DNA of 64,000 bases from Methylomonas albis (lineage in GTDB: Bacteria > Pseudomonadota > Gammaproteobacteria > Methylococcales > Methylomonadaceae): assembly GCF_014850955.1 (NCBI RefSeq), contig NZ_JACXSS010000001.1:2170001-2234000 (forward strand). Reading direction: 5' to 3'. This document shows positions 16,164 to 23,590 of this stretch, one piece after another. The notes under the pieces are model-generated. The model made no database searches and was not told the origin of the DNA. It saw only the letters and a program-made list of their open reading frames with translations. Position 1 is the stretch's first letter, and every line of letters begins with the position of its first letter. The position numbers were made by a program, and so were the translations under genes.

Positions 16164-16745
16164 ATGACCATGACTTCGACCATCCCTGCCGTATCCAATT
16201 TCGCATCCAATTACACCACGCTCAGCGCCCGGCGCGGTGCGCAATCGCAGGATAGCCAGCCCAGCCAGACGGCTACGCAAGACACCGTTACGATCAGCAC
16301 AGCCGGCCGGCTAGCGTTGACAGCCGATAGCGCAACTCGAGCAGATACCACGTTCCGGCAGATCATCGCCGAAAAAACTGCCGGAATAAACTTTCTGCGC
16401 AGCAGCGCATTGGCCAACCCCGATTCAAGTGATTTTGCGAAACTCGCCTACGACCTGGCGCACGACGAGTTGTCGGATGGTCAAGGCGGAGGCGGCTTGC
16501 TTAGCTTGGGTGCTTCGCCCAGCGATCCGTTGCATTTCACTAGCGGCGAGTTGGTTACCGAGGAGAGCAAAGCCTATTTCACGCAACAGGCCAGCAAGTA
16601 TAGGCAAGCAGCCGTTCGGCTTTATGACGAGGCTAAAGCCGCGGGCGTCAGCGCCGGCGAAAGCGTCAATCGTTTGTACGATTTACAAGGCCGGCAACCC
16701 GACCGCTTCCGAGCCGTGATGATGTGGCCTGCAGCGACCGGTTGA
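16164..16745 (+). CDS. Unknown protein, second of the tandem cluster
   Basis: A protein of about 193 residues, not recognised. It begins M-T-M-T-S-T-I-P and has a Ser/Thr/Gln-rich N-terminus including D-T-V-T-I-S-T-A-G-R, followed by helices (F-A-K-L-A-Y-D-L-A-H-D-E-L near 93-103; Y-R-Q-A-A-V-R-L-Y-D-E-A-K near 150). A Gly-rich turn follows the first helix. No signal peptide or transmembrane segment. In-frame starts exist at 16110 (TTG), 16146, 16164 and 16170; I use 16164, compatible with the sigma-54-like promoter. Function unknown. Confidence 0.55.
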   Translation: MTMTSTIPAVSNFASNYTTLSARRGAQSQDSQPSQTATQDTVTISTAGRLALTADSATRADTTFRQIIAEKTAGINFLRSSALANPDSSDFAKLAYDLAHDELSDGQGGGGLLSLGASPSDPLHFTSGELVTEESKAYFTQQASKYRQAAVRLYDEAKAAGVSAGESVNRLYDLQGRQPDRFRAVMMWPAATG

Positions 16746-16819
16746 CTTGAGCCGTCCGAATCTATGCAAACGCCAACCATCTATATTCATTGAAGCCTGC
16801 TATTTGCAAGGAGTTCGCC

Positions 16820-17602
16820 ATGAGCATACAAAACGTCAATAACGTCACGCCAACCGCGATTCAGCAACGCCACTTGATACAAATTCCGGACGCGAATTTT
16901 TTCTCTGACTTTAAAACTGCGTATGCCCATTACCAATCCGCTTCGCCAAGCAACCCATCGACGGATGCCAAGCAAAGCCCATCCACGACCAGTTTGTCGG
17001 ACGTGATGGGGCTGACCTACACCGAAATGGCCGCCGTCCGAGGAACCAGTGCCAACGATCAAACGGCGTATGCCGCCATTTTGAATCGAGCCTATAGCCA
17101 AGGCGGCATGAAAGATCCCGTGGCGTTTTTACAGAGCCTGACGCCGCAAGAACAAGGTATCGTACAACGGGCGCATTGCTTGGCTGATCCGATTAACCCG
17201 GCGACGATGAGCAAGGAAGGCGCTTACAATCTGTTGCTGCCGGACGGCTACCAGGTGGATTTCGATCATGACGGTATTCAAGAGGTCGGTGCCGGAAAAA
17301 GTGTCACCTTCCCACCCCTTGATGCGCCGGAGCAAGTCAAACAAGCTTGGCTGACGGCAACGCAAAACATGGACGAAGGTGAAATGATGACGTATCAACT
17401 TCGAATGCATACCATGCTGTACGGCATTAACGTCAACGATCAAACCGGCAAGTCCTTGGCACCGACCGACCAAATCGACAGCTACCGCGAGGGCGTCGAT
17501 AAATTCCTGGCGTGGCTGGAATACACCAAAGCCTCGACACCCGCGGATCAGTATGCCCGCGACAAGGCTTTTTTCAGCGACATGAAACGGTTATTGGCGT
17601 AA
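16820..17602 (+). CDS. Unknown protein, third of the tandem cluster
   Basis: A 260-residue protein, start fixed by AAGGAG at 16808-16813, six bases before the ATG. It is not recognised. The N-terminal ~60 residues are Ser/Pro/Thr-rich and lack a Sec signal. Near residue 152 there is a D-F-D-H-D-G-I-Q-E segment that fits the DxDxDG calcium-binding loop pattern. The C-terminal part is helical (E-Q-V-K-Q-A-W-L-T-A-T). It lies 74 bases after the preceding gene; I see no separate promoter, so co-transcription is likely. Confidence 0.6.
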   Translation: MSIQNVNNVTPTAIQQRHLIQIPDANFFSDFKTAYAHYQSASPSNPSTDAKQSPSTTSLSDVMGLTYTEMAAVRGTSANDQTAYAAILNRAYSQGGMKDPVAFLQSLTPQEQGIVQRAHCLADPINPATMSKEGAYNLLLPDGYQVDFDHDGIQEVGAGKSVTFPPLDAPEQVKQAWLTATQNMDEGEMMTYQLRMHTMLYGINVNDQTGKSLAPTDQIDSYREGVDKFLAWLEYTKASTPADQYARDKAFFSDMKRLLA

Positions 17603-17696
17603 GCGGCATCAACGTAAATTAACGATCTTGCCGGCGAGACTTTGGATGAGCGGTTCGATCCACGTCAAGCTAGCGGACCAGCTAATGATTTTCGAC

Positions 17697-17723
17697 TCAA
17701 TCATTCGTCGCTCCTGCCGATAA
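17697..17723 (+). promoter_or_regulatory. Sigma-28 (FliA)-like promoter upstream of the gene at 17752
   Basis: TCAA at 17697-17700, exactly 15 bases, then GCCGATAA at 17716-17723, a complete match to the -10 of flagellar sigma-28 promoters with a common -35 variant. The ATG at 17752 with its AAGGAG site follows 28 bases later. This also supports 17752, not 17881, as the original start. Confidence 0.65.
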
Positions 17724-17751
17724 TGTTCACGCGAAATTAAGGAGTGTATAT

Positions 17752-18249
17752 ATGCAGATCGGCGCAAATTCATCCCAGCATAACTATCGATTCTTGGAAA
17801 GCGTCGATCCCATGCCTTAGCAAAATCGATTAAAGACCACCGATAGCACACCAATTGGTCAGAAATTCAATGCAAAACAAATGGCATTGATACCGTATGA
17901 GCTGAAACAGGCATTGGCAAGCGCGGATTTGCGGCATATTTCGCCGCATGAGCTCGCTAAGTTGGGCGGTTATTTGAATTTCAATGGTGAGATTTCCGAC
18001 AATGCCGCCGGTGAATTCCTGGTGTTAACGGTCAACAATGACCAATACGACTTGAACCCGGACGTGCCAATAGATGCCATCAAGGAATACGAAAGGCGCT
18101 ATGCGCTCATTAACCAAGCGATCGACAGCGGCGAACAAGGCATGGAAGATGCCAGACGCTATTTAGGTGACGTGCTTCACACGCTTTACAATCTGGACAA
18201 TGCCGCAACGTCGTTAAGAGTCGGTTCGCAAATCGACACCAAGGCGTGA
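17752..18249 (+). pseudogene. Unknown protein, fourth of the tandem cluster, interrupted by an in-frame TAG
   Basis: From the ATG at 17752 (AAGGAG at 17739-17744) the frame reads 22 codons, meets TAG at 17818-17820, and then continues open in the same frame to the stop at 18249. Without the amber codon the product would be about 165 residues. The downstream ORF from the ATG at 17881 gives 122 residues but has no ribosome site. Readable features are an I-S-P-H-E-L-A-K-L-G-G-Y-L motif and a helical tail. Possible explanations are a nonsense mutation, sequencing error, or suppression. Function unknown. Confidence 0.6.
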
Positions 18250-18362
18250 AATAAGACAATTAGCTGAGGCGGCCCTAAAAAAATGAAGTCAATGGCTGGT
18301 GGCACGTGGGGGTTAGCAGGCTGTTGAATTTTAAATTTAATCTGTACTTTTTCAATAACCTG

Positions 18363-18995
18363 TTAGACCCGCTTTTGCGTATTGGCCAACAAAACGTTAA
18401 CGGCGTAGGCAACGGCAAGGACGCTCATAGGGATGGCTTGTGGCGGAATCGGGAACGGCAAGGTCAAACTGACCAGCAACAGATACAACACGCCCAGAAT
18501 CAGGTAAAGGCTGTAGCGATGAGCCATGGGACTTGGGTAATCGAAATTGGTTTGGCTGATCTTGCGCCGTACCAGTCCGTCGATGACAAACGGCAACAAG
18601 GCGGCTGTTAGGTATGGCAACCAAATGCAGGCGGTGGTTAGACGCTTGATCATTTGAAAGATGGTGTCCCACAGCACGTTGAGCCGGCTTTCGATGAAGG
18701 GAAACAAATCGTGCCGTCTCACATCCTCGAAGCCTTTGGACATTTGGCGTTCGCACGCGGTCGGGATGAAATAGCGGAACACGCTTTCTCGGATGCCGGT
18801 GCTGACGAACAAGCGATCAAACCAGCGCTGCGCGGTATGACTGATCTGAGATTCTTTTTCAATACCAAAATAGCCGATCATCATCCGGTCTTCGGCGCGC
18901 TGCAGTTCAGGCGTCCAGCGGTCGGAAACGAAGCTGGCTACCAGGATCATTTCCAGTAGCCAAAGCATCAGGCTGAACAACAGATTGCGTGTCAT
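18363..18995 (-). CDS. DUF4400 family integrative-conjugative-element membrane protein
   Basis: A 210-residue protein with hydrophobic segments at the N-terminus (~4-22) and in the C-terminal half (~118-140, 162-183, 184-202). This arrangement and the D-R-M-M-I-G-Y-F-G segment match the DUF4400 membrane proteins found in conjugative elements, where they accompany the type IV secretion genes. Its start codon lies only three bases from the end of a transposase fragment, so its native promoter has probably been lost. Likely a relic of a conjugative element. Confidence 0.65.
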   Translation of the reverse strand: MTRNLLFSLMLWLLEMILVASFVSDRWTPELQRAEDRMMIGYFGIEKESQISHTAQRWFDRLFVSTGIRESVFRYFIPTACERQMSKGFEDVRRHDLFPFIESRLNVLWDTIFQMIKRLTTACIWLPYLTAALLPFVIDGLVRRKISQTNFDYPSPMAHRYSLYLILGVLYLLLVSLTLPFPIPPQAIPMSVLAVAYAVNVLLANTQKRV

Positions 18996-18998
18996 GAG

Positions 18999-19199
18999 CT
19001 AGCGCCTCGACGGTCTTGTGCCGACCGTATCCGTCGGTGCCACGTTGCTCATCCAGGTTTTTAAGGTATGTATGCTGAGGTTAGATTCGTCGGCAATGTC
19101 TTGAATGGTTCGTGTTCCACGATTGTAGACTTTCGCCAGGGCTTGCTCTCTGAACTCGTCAGAATACCGCTTCTTCGGGGTGATCATTTTTTGTCTCAA
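18999..19199 (-). mobile_element. Truncated transposase fragment (helix-turn-helix part)
   Basis: A 66-codon piece beginning M-R-Q-K-M-I-T-P-K-K-R-Y-S-D-E-F-R and containing a transposase-type HTH (I-Q-D-I-A-D-E-S-N-L-S, then H-T-L-K-T-W). It resembles the first ORF of IS3-like or similar two-ORF insertion sequences. It ends after R-P-S-R-R next to the DUF4400 start, and no DDE catalytic domain follows. It separates DUF4400 from the TraG 3' fragment. Confidence 0.65.
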
Positions 19200-19224
19200 A
19201 TTTAAAGGGGTCTAAAAATTTGAG
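19195..19224. repeat. Inverted repeat at the transposase-fragment/TraG junction
   Basis: CTCAAATTT (19195-19203) and AAATTTGAG (19216-19224) form a perfect 9-base inverted pair with a 12-base spacer. It lies exactly between the transposase start and the broken end of traG, so it may be the terminal region of the insertion sequence. Confidence 0.45.
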
Positions 19225-19737
19225 GCGACAACTATTCTGACGCTGGGGGATGCACCGCAAGCCGATCAAAGCTGGGATGCCAGCCGGAACGAATTCTTGA
19301 AGTCCAATGCACCGGAAACAGGCAAGGTTCAGGCGTCAGTCGAACAGGCTCAACTTAAAGACCCACGGGCTGAAACTGAATCGCTAAATCAGCGTGCTCA
19401 GGCACAGATTGGTTCAGCGACGGGGAAAATAGCCGGCGGCGAAGCCCGTATCGAAGCACAACATGATCGTGATTTGGCCGAGCGTGAACAAAATTCAAGA
19501 GAAGGCTTTGGGCAATTGGCGAATGTCAAAGCCGAGCATTTTAGGCAATCGATTGCGGCAGCTGCCAACGAAACGCCTTCAGTTGCTGAGGTAACTTACG
19601 ATTACTTAGGCGGGAGTATTTACAATACTGCTAAGAATATCGAGGCTGCAGGCGTTGCTGGAAACGAGTATGTAAAAAAATATAACGGCATTATGAACAA
19701 GCTAGAGCGAAAGATGTTGGAATTTGGGATTCAATAA
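19216..19737 (+). pseudogene. 3' fragment of a TraG-type conjugal transfer gene
   Basis: The frame is open from 19216, right after an in-frame stop, without an ATG. It reads I-L-T-L-G-D-A-P-Q-A-D, then S-N-A-P-E-T-G-K-V-Q, V-E-Q-A-Q-L-K-D-P-R and a charged helical tail. This is the style of the hydrophilic C-terminal tail of TraG (mating-pair stabilisation) proteins of conjugative elements. The membrane N-terminal domain and all upstream sequence are missing, cut at the transposase fragment. A TTG at 19297 could start a short peptide but is probably irrelevant. Confidence 0.55.
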
Positions 19738-20065
19738 AATCCGCGCATCATTTTCCTATACCGGTTTTAAACAAGTGACGGATGCTTGGGTAGACCAACG
19801 AATGACTGAAGTTGCCGAACGTATCACTCCATGTCAGCAAGCCTATTATCGCGCCGCTATGTTCGAGGCATTTGCTGGGTTCGATGTGGCGGGATCTAGT
19901 CAAGGTGCTCTTGATGGGCTAAAACAGCGTTTGATTGATGAGGAAGGCGAGCAGGAAGGAAACAATATCGCCAAATTACTGATTAGCGCAGTTGGTCAAA
20001 ACAGAGCAGATTTAGTCAATCAGATTGGAAACTATAATCGGGCTCTCGGTAGAATTAATTACTAA
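19724..20065 (+). CDS. Hypothetical protein following traG
   Basis: A 113-residue ORF starting at a TTG that overlaps the end of the traG fragment by 14 bases. It is soluble and helical, with Q-Q-A-Y-Y-R-A-A-M-F-E-A-F near residue 38 and N-N-I-A-K-L-L-I near 83. I do not recognise it. In SXT-type elements the gene after traG is an exclusion protein, but this one has no membrane segment, so that role is not supported. Confidence 0.4.
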   Translation: MGFNKIRASFSYTGFKQVTDAWVDQRMTEVAERITPCQQAYYRAAMFEAFAGFDVAGSSQGALDGLKQRLIDEEGEQEGNNIAKLLISAVGQNRADLVNQIGNYNRALGRINY

Positions 20066-20087
20066 GCGGCCTCAATCATTGGAAGAA

Positions 20088-20420
20088 TCACAGGGCCTGT
20101 ATTAGCCTCGAGATTGTCGCACGAAGCAATAAAGCCATGAAAAATCCGCCAGCATAGCCAAGAAGACTCGGGTTTTGTATGGCAGCTATAGCTATTAATG
20201 CAATTAATGACGCCCAATAGTAGTTGCTTTCATGAGAGAGTTTGACTGCTGTAAATTCAATGCTTTGATAAAGCAACTCGGCCAAACAAGTTATACCAAA
20301 AATTACAGTAGCATAAAAAACGTATAGTCCTATTGGGTCGGGTAGTTTTAGCCAATCACTCAGAGAAAGTAACGCCATACAGCCAAGTGTAATTAATGTC
20401 GTTATCCTTAAAACGGTCAA
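20088..20420 (-). CDS. Hypothetical membrane protein
   Basis: The frame is open from 20711, but only the C-terminal ~110 residues look like protein: four hydrophobic segments (I-T-T-L-I-T-L-G-C-M, Y-V-F-Y-A-T-V-I-F-G-I, A-S-L-I-A-L-I-A-I-A, G-G-F-F-M-A-L-L-L). I use the TTG at 20420 as a tentative start; a GGAGGAG lies about 15 bases upstream of it. The part upstream overlaps the zinc-ribbon ORF and has an Arg/Ser-rich composition typical of non-coding sequence. Function unknown. Confidence 0.35.
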   Translation of the reverse strand: MTVLRITTLITLGCMALLSLSDWLKLPDPIGLYVFYATVIFGITCLAELLYQSIEFTAVKLSHESNYYWASLIALIAIAAIQNPSLLGYAGGFFMALLLRATISRLIQAL

Positions 20421-20583
20421 TGATAATTTCTGATTTTCACTCCTCCGCTGAAAATCTTGGAAACGGAGCGCAAGCGAAGTGAAGATTTTTAGTCCCCGAT
20501 AGCCGTAGCGCCGGGCGGGTATTCGCAGCGAAGCGGAGAAAACCTGCAAGGCATCGCGACACGGCGTCAAGTCATGCGAGAGC

Positions 20584-20991
20584 CTAAGTTTCGACCCCTT
20601 GCTGGGTCGGAACGAGGTGGCGCGGACGAATCGGGGCGCCGCAGGCATAAGTGGTCGCGTAATTTTTGCCGATTTTTTCCTGCTGGGAAGCTCGAAAAAA
20701 TCTTTTGGCAAAAATAGCGACTCCCCGGGTTAAAAACCTTTTGATGCCGCTCGGAAACCGCGCAAACGTCGCACCACAAAAAGGACAAATCGATTTTGTT
20801 GGTTGCCCGTAATAGGTAATGACGCGCGGCACCATGATTCGATGGCAATCAGGGCAGTCGACAGTTGCATGATGGCCATTAAACACCGAATGATTTGATC
20901 GGGATTGAATCGATTGGTTGGACCTTTTGAATCGATTTGAGAGTGATGACTGTGTCGGCATAGCGTTCTCCATGCTTAAGCGGTTGGGCAA
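20584..20991 (-). CDS. Hypothetical protein with a zinc-ribbon-like Cys motif
   Basis: A 135-residue ORF with C-P-D-C near residue 46 and C-P-F-C near 70, a spacing of about 24 residues that fits a zinc ribbon. The N-terminus is Ser/Asn/Gln-rich. An alternative ATG (M-P-T-Q-S-S) lies ten codons inside. Not recognised beyond the ribbon. It sits in the conjugative-element relic between unknown ORFs. Confidence 0.4.
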   Translation of the reverse strand: MPNRLSMENAMPTQSSLSNRFKRSNQSIQSRSNHSVFNGHHATVDCPDCHRIMVPRVITYYGQPTKSICPFCGATFARFPSGIKRFLTRGVAIFAKRFFRASQQEKIGKNYATTYACGAPIRPRHLVPTQQGVET

Positions 20992-21083
20992 TCCTACTGC
21001 GAATGAACTAACGTTCCAAGTCGGTTTGTTAAATCAAAACGATTTCAACAAGGCAAAGAAAGATGACCTGCATATCGAGCGGT

Positions 21084-21572
21084 TTACTCGCCGACACTCG
21101 CCAGAATCTTGTTGATTACAGTCGCTGAAATTCGAAAATCCGAGCGGTGCAAAACTTCAAAAGCAGACCGAGCCGACGCAATCAAACCTCGCTTTTTGGC
21201 TAATCCGATCACGGCGGCAGTGCCGACAATTTGCAATTCATATTCTTTGGCCACCGCCCGTCCGGCACGTTCGTCCATGATCAGCAAATAGTTTTCGGGC
21301 GATGATAGCGCAATGTTAATGCAATCCGTTTCGCCAGCGTCCAGATCAATGTCCAAACAGGATATGATAATTTCCGGCCATACCGTTAACCAACCTGAGT
21401 CGAATGCTTGGGCCAATGCTTGTTCACCTGGCGCCAATTTGCCTGGTAAAACTTCTTGTTTAACCGTTTCGGGAACGAAAACCTGGCCAAATAACTGGGG
21501 TAGCCAGGTTAAACCGTCTACTAACGCCAGTCCGATCAATGGACTCGCATCGACAATCACTTTTTGGGTCAT
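21084..21572 (-). CDS. DUF3368 family PIN-domain toxin-like protein
   Basis: A 162-residue PIN-fold protein. Acidic residues expected for a PIN nuclease are present: D8 in I-V-D-A-S-P-L-I, E40, E81 in A-G-E-T-D-C-I-N, and D100 in L-I-M-D-E-R-A-G-R. DUF3368 proteins are regularly encoded beside UPF0175 proteins as probable toxin-antitoxin pairs, and the UPF0175 gene is six bases upstream here. RNase activity is inferred from the fold only. Confidence 0.8.
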   Translation of the reverse strand: MTQKVIVDASPLIGLALVDGLTWLPQLFGQVFVPETVKQEVLPGKLAPGEQALAQAFDSGWLTVWPEIIISCLDIDLDAGETDCINIALSSPENYLLIMDERAGRAVAKEYELQIVGTAAVIGLAKKRGLIASARSAFEVLHRSDFRISATVINKILASVGE

Positions 21573-21578
21573 CAGCGG

Positions 21579-21923
21579 TCAGACTTGGTTGAGCCACTGG
21601 TCCAGAGTGTCCAAATCATCCTCAACTTCATCAGCCGTTTGATCGATGACGGAAATACCCAAGCGCGAGACGTGCGCAATAAAGTTTGCCAACGGCATAT
21701 CGGCGAGTTTAGCGGAGCGAGCAAGGGACAGATTGCCGTCTTTGAATAAGGCCGTAGCCAGGGCTTTACGCACACCTGGCATACCGATGATTTTGGCGGC
21801 TTTGAGGCCAACCATCACCGCGTCAGGTTCGTTTCGATTCATGACCAGAACCATATCCTCGTGGGCCATGCGCAAGGCTTCGCTGGGATTGTTCTTTAGA
21901 CCACTGACATTCACGGTTTTCAT
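21579..21923 (-). CDS. UPF0175 family antitoxin-like protein
   Basis: A 114-residue protein starting M-K-T-V-N-V-S-G-L-K-N-N-P-S-E-A-L, a Phd/YefM-like segment, followed by a UPF0175 part with A-L-F-K-D-G-N-L-S-L-A-R-S-A-K-L-A and F-I-A-H-V-S-R-L-G-I. It precedes the DUF3368 gene in one operon. Likely DNA-binding antitoxin and autorepressor, inferred from family and context. Confidence 0.75.
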   Translation of the reverse strand: MKTVNVSGLKNNPSEALRMAHEDMVLVMNRNEPDAVMVGLKAAKIIGMPGVRKALATALFKDGNLSLARSAKLADMPLANFIAHVSRLGISVIDQTADEVEDDLDTLDQWLNQV

Positions 21924-22067
21924 AGCCTGATTACATAGGAAGATAGGATGGGTGGATTATAAGCCTCTGAATGAAAATTGATGCAACAATGTGAAGTGGG
22001 ATCGACCTGCCTTGACAACGCATCGACCGCTATGGGACTAAGTAACTAAGTTTGACTGCTCCTAGGA

Positions 22068-22625
22068 TCAGTTACTCGTTGATCGCTCTCTGGATTTAGG
22101 GATTTGGTTTAGCATGCACATTTGGCAGACCTGTTGGTATTTACAGCCATGAATAACCAAATAGGGTATATGGCAGGTCGTACAGTAAGGTAATTCAGTG
22201 AGTCCGTCTCTCAAGGCTTCGACGATAATCCAGGCTTCATCGAAATTAGCTGGCCGTATGCGGCCAAACGGTCGGCGTTCTTGAATATGGTTTGGATAAA
22301 ATGCACAAAATGTGTCCCAGGCAAACACCATGGCATTCAGGTCAATTTCTGCCCTGATAGCGCCTGAGCAAGCGCTTCGATAGATTGAAGCAAATAGGGC
22401 CATGTAAAGAAACGACTCGCGTGACTGCGGTATTGTCATAATGCTGGGGACGAGCCCCGCCACTGGGCTTTCGTGGTGCAGCGAAAAGTAAAGATTACAC
22501 AATTCTTTAGGGCGCAGCGTTTTGATGACCCGGCTGGCCAATTTGGTACGCAACTTTCGTTTCAGTAATTGATAGGCCCAATACTGATCTTTGAGTCGAG
22601 CAGCAAAAGCGCAATGGTTGCTCAT
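22068..22625 (-). CDS. FlhC-like transcriptional activator (SetC-type)
   Basis: A 185-residue homologue of FlhC. The C-terminal zinc site is readable: C148-T-T-C151 and C167-Q-M-C170, with an extra C161. The frame is open to 22763, but the ATG at 22625 overlaps the stop of the FlhD-like gene (ATGA), which sets the start. In SXT/R391 elements FlhD/FlhC-like SetD/SetC activate conjugation genes, and the neighbouring traG and transglycosylase remnants favour that role over chromosomal flagellar control. Confidence 0.75.
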   Translation of the reverse strand: MSNHCAFAARLKDQYWAYQLLKRKLRTKLASRVIKTLRPKELCNLYFSLHHESPVAGLVPSIMTIPQSRESFLYMALFASIYRSACSGAIRAEIDLNAMVFAWDTFCAFYPNHIQERRPFGRIRPANFDEAWIIVEALRDGLTELPYCTTCHIPYLVIHGCKYQQVCQMCMLNQIPKSRERSTSN

Positions 22626-22933
22626 GACTCTGCTGAATGGGTGGACAAAAGCATCAGGAGTTCGATGGCTCGTGAGTCGATTACATCCGGCACTTCGGTT
22701 TTTTGGGCGTTTAGGAATTTGCTCCATTTGTGCGAGTTGAAACGGGGAACAAAGGTGAGACAATCGCTTCGAGCCAGACTCTTCAACTGTTCGAGCGGCA
22801 TCTTTCGGAGTAATGAAACCGCTTCGGTCGTTAGACCTAAGCAGAACATGGCTTTTTGTTCGCTCTCGGAAAAAATTAAGGATTGAGCGACGATGAGGTA
22901 GTCGAGATTGAGTTTGTAAAGATTTTCATCCAT
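22622..22933 (-). CDS. FlhD-like transcriptional activator (SetD-type)
   Basis: A 103-residue FlhD homologue: helical N-terminus L-D-Y-L-I-V-A-Q-S-L-I, then E-Q-K-A-M-F-C-L-G-L, then L-L-R-K-M-P-L-E-Q-L-K-S-L-A, as in the FlhD dimerisation core. It is translated just upstream of, and overlaps by four bases with, the FlhC-like gene, giving the usual D-then-C order for a heteromeric activator. Its targets were probably the lost transfer genes of the element. Confidence 0.75.
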   Translation of the reverse strand: MDENLYKLNLDYLIVAQSLIFSESEQKAMFCLGLTTEAVSLLRKMPLEQLKSLARSDCLTFVPRFNSHKWSKFLNAQKTEVPDVIDSRAIELLMLLSTHSAES

Positions 22934-22951
22934 TCAGAAATCCTCGATGGA

Positions 22952-23590
22952 CTAAAGAATCGCTCGGATCTGATCGGCCAAGGCAATCACTTTCTGCCCA
23001 TACTGGATGGCGGCGGGCTCGTTTTTCCAACTGTAATATCGGCCGATGCCATGCGCGAGATTGCCAGGCGCCGATTGGATGGCCTCGGAGAGTACGCTTG
23101 CGCCAATTTCGAGATTAGTGCTCGGTATCAAGAGTTGCTCAGGTTTCGCAACACGGTGGCCATGCCACCGTAGATTTACTTGCATAATGCCAATATCGAT
23201 ATTGCGTTTACCTTGATCCATCAATTGATAAAGCAACGCTTTGGCTTCCTTCTGGCTGCGAGGAATAAAGGCGTTGCCAGCGTTATTGATGGCCCAGGGC
23301 GAAGGTATGACACGATTCTGTCCATCGTTTTTTCGCGACTCCGTGAGCGCAACGGCATACAGAATGTAGGGGTCAATACCATGTCTCCCAGCAACTTGCC
23401 CCCAAAGCGTGTTCCGTAATTTGGTTTTTGATGGCGGAGACGGATGGCTGTTGCTATGGGTTTGAATGGATTCAGCAGCCATGGATTCCATGGTTTGGCT
23501 GATGATGCAAAGGCCACCAAGAATGCCAAGCCGAAGGTGCTTAACAATAGGAAACTTAAGCTTAAGATTTTTTGAAGGAATAATGAACAT
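22952..23590 (-). CDS. Lytic transglycosylase of the conjugative element (SLT domain)
   Basis: A 212-residue protein. The ORF opens at 23731, but the ATG at 23590 begins a plausible signal or anchor (basic start, then L-G-I-L-G-G-L-C-I-I). The SLT domain follows: H-G-I-D-P-Y-I-L-Y-A-V-A-L-T-E-S-R around residues 68-84 with the catalytic Glu, then D-I-G-I-M-Q-V-N and the C-terminal I-G-R-Y-Y-S. Such enzymes open the cell wall for type IV secretion. It lies 18 bases upstream of the FlhD-like gene. Confidence 0.8.
   Translation of the reverse strand: MFIIPSKNLKLKFPIVKHLRLGILGGLCIISQTMESMAAESIQTHSNSHPSPPSKTKLRNTLWGQVAGRHGIDPYILYAVALTESRKNDGQNRVIPSPWAINNAGNAFIPRSQKEAKALLYQLMDQGKRNIDIGIMQVNLRWHGHRVAKPEQLLIPSTNLEIGASVLSEAIQSAPGNLAHGIGRYYSWKNEPAAIQYGQKVIALADQIRAIL

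Noticed and set aside
15011-18249. Reading the four tandem genes as a toxin-immunity or polymorphic-effector locus
   Set aside because: No toxin domain, no immunity-sized partner genes, no VgrG, PAAR or Rhs part; the promoter evidence points to the flagellar regulon instead.
20421-20583. N-terminal half of the minus-strand ORF at 20088-20711 as coding
   Set aside because: Arg/Ser-rich translation with no domain pattern, and the upstream part overlaps another ORF; more like non-coding sequence.
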